Assembly (NCBI GenBank): GCA_937982505.1
Contig: CALJLV010000066.1
Coordinates: 50,170-114,169 of the forward strand
Length of the DNA stretch: 64,000 nucleotides
Direction: 5' to 3'
Origin: an uncultured Desulfobacteraceae bacterium
GTDB taxonomy: Bacteria > Desulfobacterota > Desulfobacteria > Desulfobacterales > UBA2174
In this document: positions 16,578 to 25,003 of the stretch, one piece after another
Layout of the letters: every line of letters begins with the position of its first letter
How positions within the stretch are numbered: the stretch's first letter is position 1
Program-made: the position numbers and the translations under genes
The notes under the pieces: generated by a model
Told to the model about the DNA's origin: nothing
Databases searched by the model: none
What the model saw: the letters and a program-made list of their open reading frames with translations, nothing else

Positions 16578-16613
16578 CCCCGCGCCGCTGGGGTCGGGTT
16601 CAGCGGCGCGGGG
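16578..16613. other. Strong inverted repeat between operon genes (hairpin 1)
   Basis: CCCCGCGCCGCTG at 16578-16590 pairs perfectly with 16601-16613, with a 10-base loop. No U-run follows in either direction, so a classical intrinsic terminator is not supported. It lies just upstream of the dehydrogenase at 14727-16541 and may affect mRNA stability or read-through. Confidence 0.6.
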
Positions 16614-16645
16614 TCGATCACAGGGGTTGCAGTCTGTGCCAAACG

Positions 16646-16670
16646 CCCGCCCCAGAGACGCCGGGGCGGG
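16646..16670. other. Strong inverted repeat between operon genes (hairpin 2)
   Basis: CCCGCCCC (16646-16653) pairs with GGGGCGGG (16663-16670) across a 9-base loop, 20 bases after the stop of the upstream gene on the minus strand. Together with hairpin 1 it makes this the most structured junction in the series, and it may mark partial termination or an mRNA processing point. Confidence 0.5.
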
Positions 16671-16691
16671 ACGACGCGCGCATCCCGCCGT

Positions 16692-18293
16692 TCAGGGCAT
16701 CGCCCGGTGGTAAGGCGGAAAGACCTTCTCCTCGACGGTGGACCCCATCATGCGGTCCACCGTCAGGGTGGCGCTCAGGGCGGCGGCATCCACGCCGCAG
16801 CCCAGCAGCCGTTTGCCGTACTGATCGCCGGTGAAGTAGAGCCCTTCGACCCATGGGGACTTGACATCCACCCGGTCGGTGCCCACGGGCTGGATCCAGG
16901 CAAAGGCGTGATCGCAGCACATCCAGAGCATGAATTCCATCTCCGAGGCCCACCTGTCGGCGCCGAAGGTCTCTTTCCACCAGTTTTCGTTCCAGTCCAT
17001 CACCCGGGACACCTTGCGGGCGTCGCGCATCTCCTCGTGGGTCAGGGCGGTGGAAAAGATCCAGCCGTGCTTGCCCGCCGGGGCGCTGCCCGTCTCCGCG
17101 GTGAGGTCCGGGCTTGAATTGAAGCCCTCGTTGACGTTGGCCAGGTTCCACAGGACCATGTCGACGCAGCCGCTGTAGCCCTCTTCGGCGCTGATGACAT
17201 CCGGCATGTAGATGAAGCTGCGCTCCTCGATCCCCTTTGCCGCCCAGACGTTGGACCTCATGTTGCCCAGGCCCGTGATCATGCCGGCCCCCCAGAACTG
17301 CTGCTGGATGCCGTCAACGACTTCTTGGGGGAAATACCTGGGATGGATCAGGTTCAGCATCTGCTTGGAGGGAACGTTGCAGATGATCTTGTCGGCATAG
17401 ACCGTCTCGTACCCGCTGCCCGTCTGATAGGTCACCCCCCTGGCCGCACCGTCTTCGATGATCACCTCGACCACCGGGCAGCTTCTGAGCACCTGGCCCC
17501 CGTTGGCCTTGAGCACCTGCTCCATCAGCAGGGCGAAGGAGATGGTCCCCGGGTTGGGCACCGAGGCGCAGGAGCCTTCCACCAGGTTCATGCGGATGGG
17601 TCCGGCCGTGGCCATGTGCACCAGGACGTCGGGCGCGGGCGTGAGGTTGAGGTCGGCCTGACCGGTCTGGGACGCGGCGAGCACCTTGATGTAGTCGTAA
17701 GCCTCCTGGCTCACGTTTCTCGCCTGGAGCCAGTTCTCGAAAGACATGTGCCGCGTCTGGCCGATCTCGTCCATCGACAAGGTGACCATGTCCCTCAAGG
17801 CCTTCATCGTCGACTTGAACCCCTCCGGGCTCATCCACCGATACGGTTCGCCCTTGGCGACCTGGTAGGCCCGGTTGCCGTTCTTGTAATCCACGAAGGC
17901 GAAACCGACGTTGCAGGGCATCTGCACCGGTTTGCCCAGGTAGTCCATCAGGCAGCGGATCTTGCCCTTGTTGCCCCAGAACAGCCCATGGCCGACATCC
18001 AGGGTGGTGCCGTCGAAGAGGCCCTTCTGGAAGCAGGTCTTCAAATCCGGCGTGCACCTGGGCGCCCAGGCGCCGATCATGGCCAGATCGCGCCGGAAGC
18101 CGTTGGCGTCCCGTTCCAGCCCGTCGATATATACCTTGTCGCCTTTGCCCACCCAGGAGGCCAGACGACCGCCGATAAACGGAGCCTTCTCGAGTACCAG
18201 GACCTTCTGGTTGAAGTCCCGGGCCAGAATGCTGGCGGATCCCAAACCGGCCACGCCGGAGCCGATGACCACGACATCGTACTTTTGCGACAT
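16692..18293 (-). CDS. FAD-dependent oxidoreductase, phytoene-desaturase/amine-oxidase-like
   Basis: 533 residues. The N-terminal dinucleotide-binding motif VVVIGSGVAGLGSASILA is at about residues 7-24, followed by VLVLEKAPFIGGRLASW, the second glycine motif of phytoene-desaturase/CrtI-like enzymes. The C-terminal FAD contact is WVEGLYFTGDQYGKRLLGCGVDAAALS. The substrate is unknown; desaturases, saturases and isomerases of isoprenoids share this fold. The ATG at 18293 has a strong AAGGAGG site 6 bases away; the TTG at 18299 is not needed. It sits in the series of CoA-thioester genes, so a hydrophobic alicyclic or isoprenoid substrate is conceivable. Confidence 0.82.
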   Translation of the reverse strand: MSQKYDVVVIGSGVAGLGSASILARDFNQKVLVLEKAPFIGGRLASWVGKGDKVYIDGLERDANGFRRDLAMIGAWAPRCTPDLKTCFQKGLFDGTTLDVGHGLFWGNKGKIRCLMDYLGKPVQMPCNVGFAFVDYKNGNRAYQVAKGEPYRWMSPEGFKSTMKALRDMVTLSMDEIGQTRHMSFENWLQARNVSQEAYDYIKVLAASQTGQADLNLTPAPDVLVHMATAGPIRMNLVEGSCASVPNPGTISFALLMEQVLKANGGQVLRSCPVVEVIIEDGAARGVTYQTGSGYETVYADKIICNVPSKQMLNLIHPRYFPQEVVDGIQQQFWGAGMITGLGNMRSNVWAAKGIEERSFIYMPDVISAEEGYSGCVDMVLWNLANVNEGFNSSPDLTAETGSAPAGKHGWIFSTALTHEEMRDARKVSRVMDWNENWWKETFGADRWASEMEFMLWMCCDHAFAWIQPVGTDRVDVKSPWVEGLYFTGDQYGKRLLGCGVDAAALSATLTVDRMMGSTVEEKVFPPYHRAMP

Positions 18294-18351
18294 TTTCAAC
18301 CTCCTTGAAGGGTTTCATCCGGACGCGCCACAGGTGCGAATCCGATCGCCA

Positions 18352-19995
18352 TCACCCGGCCAACGCGCGCCGCAGCACCTTGCCGGCGCCGCTTTTGGGC
18401 AGGCTGTCCACAAATTCGATTTGACGCGGATACTTGTAGGCCGCCATGTGGGCCTTGCAAAAGGCGATGATCTCCTCCTCGCTGACCTTTCCTCTGGCAT
18501 CGGCCGCCAGCACCACGAAGCCCTTGGGTTCCTCGCCCCGGTAGGGATGGGAAACACCGACGGTCACCGCTTCGACCACAGCCGGGTGCCGCACCAGAAC
18601 GGCATCGATTTCGGCCAGAAAGACCGAGTAGCCGGACACCTTGATCATCTCCTTGCAGCGCCCCACGATGCGCACCCATCCTTCGGCGTCCACCGCGGCG
18701 ATGTCGCCGGTTTTCAGCCAGCCATCTTCCGTCAGGGTGGATCGGGTCTGATCCGGTGCCTGCCAGTAGCCTTTCATGACGCAGGGACCCCGCAGCCACA
18801 ATTCCCCCTGCCCGCCGGCGGCCGCATCCTGGCCCGAATCGGGATCCACCAGGCGAATGTCATGAAAATACACCGGCCCCCCCACCGTGCCGACCCTGTA
18901 GCGCTGGCGGTTGTTGCCGATGATGCCGCCGGTGCACTCGCTCAGGCCGTAGCCCTCGATGAGCGGCGTGCCGGTGGCCGCCTCCCATTTGCGGTGGATT
19001 TCCTCGGGGACCGGGGCGCCGCCGGAAAGCACCAGGCGCAGGGAACGAAAATTTGATTTTTCCAGATTGGGCAGGGAAATCAGGGCCATGTTGATGGGCG
19101 TGATGGTGACCATGTGGGTGACCCCGAAGCGGGGGATGATCTCGAGCATGGCCTTCAGGTCGAACCGGGCCAGCATGATCAGGGTGCTGCCCTGGGCCAG
19201 GGCCGGGTTCATGGCGATGTCCAGACCGGTGACATGGAAAATGGGCAGCAGCAGCAGGTGAACGTCGCTCTCGGCGTATTCGTAGTAGTGGCGCACCACC
19301 CGACCGTGTACGGCCAGGTTGCGGTGGGTGAGCATGGCCCCCTTGGGATGGCCGGTGGTGCCGGCCGTGTACTGCAGCAGGGCCAGGTCGTTTTCCAGGT
19401 CGATGGCCACCTGCGGCGGGGCGCAGGCGGCGGCCCGGTCCAGCAGCGCCATGAAATCGAGGGTCCCCTCGATCCGCTGCTTTTCGACCGACATGGTGGG
19501 GTGCAGGGGAATGGTCGGCGCCGGCGGCAGAAAATCGGCAAAGGCGGTCACGATCACGTGTTCGGGACGCACCGCCGCCGAAACCGAGGCCAGCACCGGG
19601 TAGAGGGGGTCTTCCAGAACCAGCACCCCCACCCCGGCGTCCCTGAGCTCGTGTTCCAGTTCGTCGGCCTTGTACATGGGGCTGCAGGTCACCACCACGG
19701 CGCCGATCTTCAAAATCCCGTAGAAGGCGATGACGAACTGGGGACAATTTTCCAGGTAGATGCCCACCCGGTCGCCCTTGGCCACGCCCAGAGCGGACAG
19801 GGCGTTGGCGAAGCGGTCCGACAGGGCATCGAGCTCGCGATAGGAAATTTCACGGCCGTAGAAGTTGACGGCCGTCTTGTCGGGCCGCAGGGCGGCCTGG
19901 CGGCGGATTTCCTCGAAGATCGGCCGGTCCGCCAGGGCGGGGACCTTCGGGTCGACATCCGGCCACACGCTTTGCTCCCAGTTTCTTTCCAGCAT
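18352..19995 (-). CDS. AMP-dependent acyl-CoA synthetase
   Basis: 547 residues from the ATG at 19995 (AAGGGGG site). ANL-superfamily motifs are complete: P-loop LLQYTAGTTGHPKGAM near 190, GYGLSECTGG near 320, KTGDIAAVDAEGWV near 415, and the C-terminal catalytic lysine in PKSGAGKVLRR. It activates a carboxylic acid to its CoA thioester with ATP. This is one of three such ligases in the minus-strand series and one of four in the window. The acid cannot be told from sequence. Confidence 0.9.
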   Translation of the reverse strand: MLERNWEQSVWPDVDPKVPALADRPIFEEIRRQAALRPDKTAVNFYGREISYRELDALSDRFANALSALGVAKGDRVGIYLENCPQFVIAFYGILKIGAVVVTCSPMYKADELEHELRDAGVGVLVLEDPLYPVLASVSAAVRPEHVIVTAFADFLPPAPTIPLHPTMSVEKQRIEGTLDFMALLDRAAACAPPQVAIDLENDLALLQYTAGTTGHPKGAMLTHRNLAVHGRVVRHYYEYAESDVHLLLLPIFHVTGLDIAMNPALAQGSTLIMLARFDLKAMLEIIPRFGVTHMVTITPINMALISLPNLEKSNFRSLRLVLSGGAPVPEEIHRKWEAATGTPLIEGYGLSECTGGIIGNNRQRYRVGTVGGPVYFHDIRLVDPDSGQDAAAGGQGELWLRGPCVMKGYWQAPDQTRSTLTEDGWLKTGDIAAVDAEGWVRIVGRCKEMIKVSGYSVFLAEIDAVLVRHPAVVEAVTVGVSHPYRGEEPKGFVVLAADARGKVSEEEIIAFCKAHMAAYKYPRQIEFVDSLPKSGAGKVLRRALAG

Positions 19996-20005
19996 GCTTT
20001 CCCCC

Positions 20006-20947
20006 TTAACGGTTCTGGCGCAGGAAGTAGCGGCCGTTTTCACAGCCGACGGTGCCGGCTTTCATCAGCCGCTCCAGATGTTTTTCCATGTGGTTGCGCT
20101 CGCCGCAGGCGTAAAAATCCTTGGGCTCCCGGGGTTTGCCGTAAACGATCCAGCGGTCCGCAATCTCGTCCAGGGTGCGCGGACCGGCTTCCAGGTACGC
20201 GCAAACGGCCTGTTCGCGCCGCTCGATGACCGCCAGGTAGGCATCCCACAGCGCCTCGTCGAGGTCGTGATAAACGGCGTTTTCATGGCTGCAGATCCAT
20301 CTGCGGGCCGGAATGCGCCGCAAGCGGTCCACCGACCGGATGATGGCTTCGATGTCGGAATCCCGGTCCCCGTACCAGGGACCGAATCGCGTCAGGTCCA
20401 GGTCCCCCAAAAAAAGGGTCTCGATTTCCCGGAAGAAAAAACAGAGATGGCCCGGGGTGTGGCCGGGACTGTGGATCACCTCCGCGGTCAGACCGCCCAG
20501 ATCGATGACCTGGCCGTCGGACAGGTAGGCGGCCGGGATCCTGGGCCGGAAATGAAACTGCTCCTCCATCAGAGGCCGCCAGACCTCATAGAGGCTTTCG
20601 CCGACCCCGTACCACTCGAAAAAAACGGCCAGGTCCGCCAGCGGCGGGGCATCGATACGGCTCATGGCCAGGGGCAGGTCGTCGAACAGATCCAGTTGGC
20701 CCCAGTGGTCTTCGTGCCAGTGGCTCAGCCATACCCGGCGAACCGCTTCCGTCCGGCGCAGGTGCTCCAGGCGGGCGCGATCGGCCCCCGGATCGATGAG
20801 CAGTCCGGCACCGGGCACATACAGCGAATGGCAAAAGGGGTACCGTCCCCGGTTGCCACCCGCGATAAGGCGCAGCGGACCGATCTCGATGGATTCCGGC
20901 GATGCCGCCAAGCTCTGGGTGAACATGCGGGATCTTTTCTCCGGCAT
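20006..20947 (-). CDS. MBL-fold metallo-hydrolase
   Basis: 313 residues. The metal-binding HWHEDHWG motif (HxHxDH) lies near residue 77. The further ligands follow in SPGHTPGH and LFLGDLD, giving the glyoxalase-II/beta-lactamase-like site. A helical C-terminal domain of about 90 residues resembles those of LACTB2-type hydrolases. The ATG at 20947 shares its A with the thiolase stop (TGATG), which supports this start over the longer frame. Hydrolysis of a CoA or other thioester is a plausible role in this neighbourhood. Confidence 0.85.
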   Translation of the reverse strand: MPEKRSRMFTQSLAASPESIEIGPLRLIAGGNRGRYPFCHSLYVPGAGLLIDPGADRARLEHLRRTEAVRRVWLSHWHEDHWGQLDLFDDLPLAMSRIDAPPLADLAVFFEWYGVGESLYEVWRPLMEEQFHFRPRIPAAYLSDGQVIDLGGLTAEVIHSPGHTPGHLCFFFREIETLFLGDLDLTRFGPWYGDRDSDIEAIIRSVDRLRRIPARRWICSHENAVYHDLDEALWDAYLAVIERREQAVCAYLEAGPRTLDEIADRWIVYGKPREPKDFYACGERNHMEKHLERLMKAGTVGCENGRYFLRQNR

Positions 20948-22140
20948 CAGGCCAGCTCGATGATCATGGCCATGCCCATGCCCGTGCCGCCGCACAGAGT
21001 CGAGAGGCCGTAGCGGACCTGACGGCGCCGCATCTCATAAAGCAGAGTGGTCACCATGCGGCACCCGGTGGCGCCCACCGGATGGCCCAGGGAGATGCCG
21101 CTGCCGTTGACATTGATCGTCTCGCGCCGGTCGGAGAGCCCCAGCCCCATTTCACAGGCCAGGTACTGGGCCGCAAAAGCCTCGTTGATCTCGATCAGGC
21201 CGATATCCGACAGCTTCAGGCCCGTCCGCTTCAAGAGCTTTTCGGTGGCCGGCACCGGCCCCCAGCCCATGATGTCCGGATCGACCCCCACCACGGAAAA
21301 ATCGACGATGCGGGCCATGGGCTTGATGCCCAGTTCGTCGGCCCTGGATTTGCGCATGATGATCATGGCGGCCGCCGCGTCGTTGATCCCCGAAGCGTTG
21401 CCGGCCGTCACCGTGCCCCCCTTCTTGAAGGAAGGCTTCAGGCGTGCCAGCTTTTCAAGGGTCACATCGGCCCGCGGGTGCTCGTCGGTGTCCACCACCG
21501 TCACTTTTCCCTTGGGTCCGGCGACTTCTAGCGGCACGATTTCTTCCTTGAAGCGACCCGCATTGATGGCCGCGACGGCCTTCATGTGACTGTCATAGGC
21601 CAATTGGTCCTGGGCCTCGCGGCTGATGTGGTACTTTTCCGCCAGATTTTCCGCCGTGATCCCCATGGCCGGCCCGACCCCGATGGCCGTGACCCCGTCC
21701 CACATCATGTCGCGCACTTCCACATGGTTCATGCGGGCGCCCCAGCGAATGGCGTCGAGGGTGTAGGGCACCGTACTCATGCTCTCGACGCCGCCGGTCA
21801 GAAAAACGTCGTTGTACCCCTGTTTGATCGCCATCGTCCCCTGGGCGATGCTCCACAGCGAGGAGGTACAGACCCGCATGACGGTATAGGCCGGCACCTC
21901 CACCGGAACGCCGGCCTCGATGGCGGTGATGCGGGCCACGTTGACCTCGTTCTGGGCCCGCTGGTAGCAGCACCCCCAGCCCACGTCGTCGATCAGCGCC
22001 GGATCGATCCCCGCGCGCCGGATGGCTTCTTTCATCACGGGAACCCCCAGCGGGACGTTGCGCACTTCCCGGAATTGCCCGCCATAGGTTCCGATGGCGC
22101 TGCGAACGGCCGAAACAATCACCACATCATTGGCATCCAC
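20947..22140 (-). CDS. Thiolase (acetyl-CoA C-acyltransferase)
   Basis: 397 residues starting at a GTG (22140) with AAGGAG 9 bases away; no in-frame ATG fits. The nucleophile region reads VCTSSLWSIAQG near residue 85, followed by ENLAEKYHISREAQDQLAYDSH. INEAFAAQ, the GHPVGATG histidine motif and the second cysteine in TLCGGTGMGMA complete the active site. It cleaves 3-oxoacyl-CoA with CoA. It is translationally coupled to the metallo-hydrolase. Confidence 0.93.
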   Translation of the reverse strand: MDANDVVIVSAVRSAIGTYGGQFREVRNVPLGVPVMKEAIRRAGIDPALIDDVGWGCCYQRAQNEVNVARITAIEAGVPVEVPAYTVMRVCTSSLWSIAQGTMAIKQGYNDVFLTGGVESMSTVPYTLDAIRWGARMNHVEVRDMMWDGVTAIGVGPAMGITAENLAEKYHISREAQDQLAYDSHMKAVAAINAGRFKEEIVPLEVAGPKGKVTVVDTDEHPRADVTLEKLARLKPSFKKGGTVTAGNASGINDAAAAMIIMRKSRADELGIKPMARIVDFSVVGVDPDIMGWGPVPATEKLLKRTGLKLSDIGLIEINEAFAAQYLACEMGLGLSDRRETINVNGSGISLGHPVGATGCRMVTTLLYEMRRRQVRYGLSTLCGGTGMGMAMIIELA

Positions 22141-22211
22141 GTTCTCATTCTCCTTGTCGGTTGTCGCTGCACGGTTGAATCCCGGAGGGGAGGGGAGCGC
22201 CGGCCGCCGGG

Positions 22212-23786
22212 TTACGAGACCATGCGGTCCTTGTCCTTCCAGAATTCGGCCCGGATGGTCTTCTTGTCCACCTTGCCCAGGTTGGTCAGCGGAATGCGAT
22301 CCCGGAAAATCACCGCCTTGGGCGCCATCATGCTCCCCTTGCGCGCCTTGACAAAAGCGATCAGTTCCTCGGCCGAAGCGGCCACGCCGGGTTTGAGGGC
22401 CACGACCGCCGTGGCCTGTTCGCCCCACTTGGGATGCGGGGCGCCCACCACGGCGGCGCCCGCCACGGCCGGGTGCTCGAAGAGAACGTCCTCGATCTCC
22501 CGCGGATAGATGTTGAAACCGCCGCTGACGATCATGTCCTTCTTGCGGTCCACGATGTAGAGAAACCCCTCGTCATCCTGGATGGCGATATCCCCGGTGT
22601 GCAGCCATCCGTCGCGAATGGTGTCGGCCGTGGCCTCGGGGTTGTTAAAGTACCCGCTCATCATGTTGGCGCAGCGCACCACCACCTCTCCGGGCTGGCC
22701 CGGCGCCGCCTCACGCCCCTCGTCGTCCAGCAGCCGGACCTGGGTATGCAAGGTGGGCCGGCCCGCCGAGGCGAAAATGCGCCGCTCCCGCACCGGGTCG
22801 TCGGTGACATGCTCCTGGCGGCTCAGCGCCGAAAGGGTCATCGGCGCCTCGGTCTGGCCGAAGAGCTGGGTGAAGATGGGGCCGAACCTTTCCACGGCCT
22901 GTTTGAGCCGCTCGGGAGCGATGGCCGAGGCGCCGTAGATGATGTTCCGCAGGCTGGCAAGATCGTATTTTTCGAGCTCTGGAAAATCGAGCAACACATA
23001 GATCATGGTGGGGACCAGAAAGGTCATGGTGACCTTTTCGGCTTCGACGGCCGCCAGAAGGTCGCCAGGGTCGAAGTGGTCCAGGATGACGCATCGCCCC
23101 CCGCGAAGCAGCACCGGCAGCATGAGACATCCGCCGGCATGGGTCAGCGGGGTGGCATAGGCGAAGACCTCATGCCAGTCAAACCCGAATTCCAGCATCT
23201 CCATGAGCACCGTATAGACCCAAGCGCGATGGGAAAGCATGACGCCTTTGGGTTTTCCCGTGGTGCCGCCGGTAAAGTAGATGCCGACCAGATCTTCAGG
23301 TTCGATGGCCACCGCTTCGACGCGGGGCGGGTGCGACGCCATGAGGCCCTGAAGGTGCAGATGTCCCTCCGGGACGCTCCCGGCCGATTCGGCCACACAG
23401 ATGAAATGCTCCACCGTTTCCAGGGCGGGGATCATCTCCAGAACCCGACCGACCATCTTTTCATGATAGACCAGGGTGGTCGCCCGCACCGTGTTCATCA
23501 TGTAGACATGGTCCCCGGAACCGAGCAGGACGGCCAAAGGCACGCGGATGGCCCCGATTTTGGCCACGGCGTATTCGCAAAAGACGTATTCGGGACAGTT
23601 GGCCATCAAAAAGGCCACCTTGTCGCCCTTTACCAGCCCCAGGGTCTGAAGCGCGTTGGCGATGCGCCGGGCGTTTTCCCCGACCTGGGCGTAGGTGTGG
23701 TGGCCACCCTGGTAGGTCAGGGCGATCTTGGCGCCGAAGTTTCCGGTGCAGCGGTCGTACAGATCGCCGATGGTCTGGGTGATCAT
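22212..23786 (-). CDS. AMP-dependent long-chain acyl-CoA ligase
   Basis: 524 residues. The motifs YFTGGTTGKPKGVMLSH near 170, LFGQTEAPM near 305, WLHTGDIAIQDDEG and DRKKDMIVSGGFNIYPREIE near 410-430 are those of fatty-acyl-CoA ligases. The C-terminal lysine segment is LTNLGKVDKKTIR. The start has a strong AGGAGG site. It lies 71 bp upstream of the thiolase in the same direction. Confidence 0.92.
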   Translation of the reverse strand: MITQTIGDLYDRCTGNFGAKIALTYQGGHHTYAQVGENARRIANALQTLGLVKGDKVAFLMANCPEYVFCEYAVAKIGAIRVPLAVLLGSGDHVYMMNTVRATTLVYHEKMVGRVLEMIPALETVEHFICVAESAGSVPEGHLHLQGLMASHPPRVEAVAIEPEDLVGIYFTGGTTGKPKGVMLSHRAWVYTVLMEMLEFGFDWHEVFAYATPLTHAGGCLMLPVLLRGGRCVILDHFDPGDLLAAVEAEKVTMTFLVPTMIYVLLDFPELEKYDLASLRNIIYGASAIAPERLKQAVERFGPIFTQLFGQTEAPMTLSALSRQEHVTDDPVRERRIFASAGRPTLHTQVRLLDDEGREAAPGQPGEVVVRCANMMSGYFNNPEATADTIRDGWLHTGDIAIQDDEGFLYIVDRKKDMIVSGGFNIYPREIEDVLFEHPAVAGAAVVGAPHPKWGEQATAVVALKPGVAASAEELIAFVKARKGSMMAPKAVIFRDRIPLTNLGKVDKKTIRAEFWKDKDRMVS

Positions 23787-23835
23787 GGTGTTCCTCCTGG
23801 CAATTCAAGCGGCTCGCATGCCGGGCCGGCGCCGG

Positions 23836-24081
23836 TCACGCCACCGACGCGAAGATGTTGACGCAGCAGGCGAATTCTTCCCACGAGATGACGCCGCCGC
23901 CGTTTTCGGTCAGGCCGTAGCGGCACCCCTTGACCTGGCGCCGCTCCGCCTCGCCGCGCAGTTGGGTGTGGTTCTTGGACGCCGCCATGGCGATCTGCTC
24001 CCGGGTGGTGCCCCATTTCCACATGTGCCAGCAGGCTTGCATGGCGTAGGTGTCCATGAAGTTGGAAGCGGTCGTCGTCAT
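23836..24081 (-). pseudogene. Internally deleted thiolase/SCP-x remnant
   Basis: 81 residues. The first half, TTREQIAMAASKNHTQ and the stretch before it, matches the central helix of SCP-x-type thiolases. The second half, LRGEAERRQVKGCRYG then LTENGGGVISWEEFACC, matches their last 40 residues. In intact proteins these parts are separated by more than 150 residues, and the nucleophilic-cysteine part is missing altogether. The frame is still open with a GAGG site, so a short peptide may be made, but it cannot be a thiolase. It lies between the MaoC and ligase genes, probably the scar of an ancestral thiolase gene. Confidence 0.7.
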
Positions 24082-24099
24082 AGCATGCCTCGCCGGCGC

Positions 24100-24555
24100 T
24101 CAGGAATCCGGCCGCATCTTGAACATCAGAGTGTAATCGAAGACCAGCACGTCTTGATCGCGCTGATTTTTCACCGTATAGCGCCACACCTGAATGCCCT
24201 GCTCCGGCTTGCTGGTCTTTCGTTGTTTGATGACCTCCACCTCCACGCGAACCGTGTCGCCGATTTTCACCGGCTGCAGCATCCTCATGTTGTCCGCCCC
24301 CAGCCAGGCGATGGCCGCCACTCCGCCGATCCCTGCCATGGAAACCAATCCCACGGCGATTCCGAAAATAAGCGGACCATGCACCAGGCGTTCGCCGAAA
24401 GACGTTTTTGCGGCGTACTCCCTGTCCATGTGCAACGGGTAGAAGTCCATGGTCAGCCCGGCCCAGTTGACCACATGGGTTTCGGTCATCGTGATGGCAG
24501 GGGTTTTGTAAATATCCCCGACCTTGAATTCGTCGCCGTACTTCTTCTGGGTCAT
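24100..24555 (-). CDS. MaoC-like (R)-specific enoyl-CoA hydratase/dehydratase
   Basis: 151 residues with the hot-dog fold. The catalytic region reads VNWAGLTMDFYPLHMDREYA near 29-48, where the usual D-x4-H hydratase pair appears as DFYPLH, followed by RLVHGPLIFGIAVGL. It hydrates enoyl-CoA or dehydrates 3-hydroxyacyl-CoA. It stands directly behind the DUF35 and thiolase-like genes, the same company MaoC proteins keep in steroid side-chain degradation clusters. Confidence 0.88.
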   Translation of the reverse strand: MTQKKYGDEFKVGDIYKTPAITMTETHVVNWAGLTMDFYPLHMDREYAAKTSFGERLVHGPLIFGIAVGLVSMAGIGGVAAIAWLGADNMRMLQPVKIGDTVRVEVEVIKQRKTSKPEQGIQVWRYTVKNQRDQDVLVFDYTLMFKMRPDS

Positions 24556-24567
24556 CGGATTTTCTCC

Positions 24568-24987
24568 CTATCGGGAATCGCGTGCCGGTCTGAACATGGG
24601 CAGCGTGAATTTTTCGTTCTTTTTCCGGAACGTGACTTCCACCGCCTGATCACAATGCAGCGCATCCACATCGCAGTCGACGATGTTCGTCAGCATCCTC
24701 ACGCCTTCCTCCAATATGACCACTGCGATGACAAACGGCATATCCGGAACAAACGGCGATGCCGCGTTGCTCTCCACCACGGTGAATGCGTAGATGGTTC
24801 CTTTGCCGCTCGCTTCCACCCACTCCAGGTTGTCCGAGAAGCAGTAGGGGCAGGCCATCCGGGGATAAAAAATGTTCTTTTCACAATCCGCGCATTTCTG
24901 GATCAACAGCTTCTCTTCTCGGGTCCCGTCCCAGAAAGGTCTGGCCCAATTGTTGACCAACGGATCCGGTTTTTCGGGTATCTGCAT
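24568..24987 (-). CDS. DUF35/Zn-ribbon OB-fold protein, acyl-CoA-binding partner
   Basis: 139 residues. The zinc ribbon CADCEKNIFYPRMACPYC (residues about 31-48) is followed by an OB-fold with GKGTIYAFTVVE and PFVIAVVILEEGVRMLTNI. DUF35 proteins form complexes with thiolase-like proteins, for example ChsH2-DUF35 with the aldolase Ltp2 and the archaeal HMG-CoA-synthase complex, where they bind acyl-CoA. The thiolase-like partner is the next gene upstream (25004-26191). The start at 24987 has AAAGGAG. Confidence 0.9.
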   Translation of the reverse strand: MQIPEKPDPLVNNWARPFWDGTREEKLLIQKCADCEKNIFYPRMACPYCFSDNLEWVEASGKGTIYAFTVVESNAASPFVPDMPFVIAVVILEEGVRMLTNIVDCDVDALHCDQAVEVTFRKKNEKFTLPMFRPARDSR

Positions 24988-25003
24988 GATGTCTCCTTTG
25001 CTT

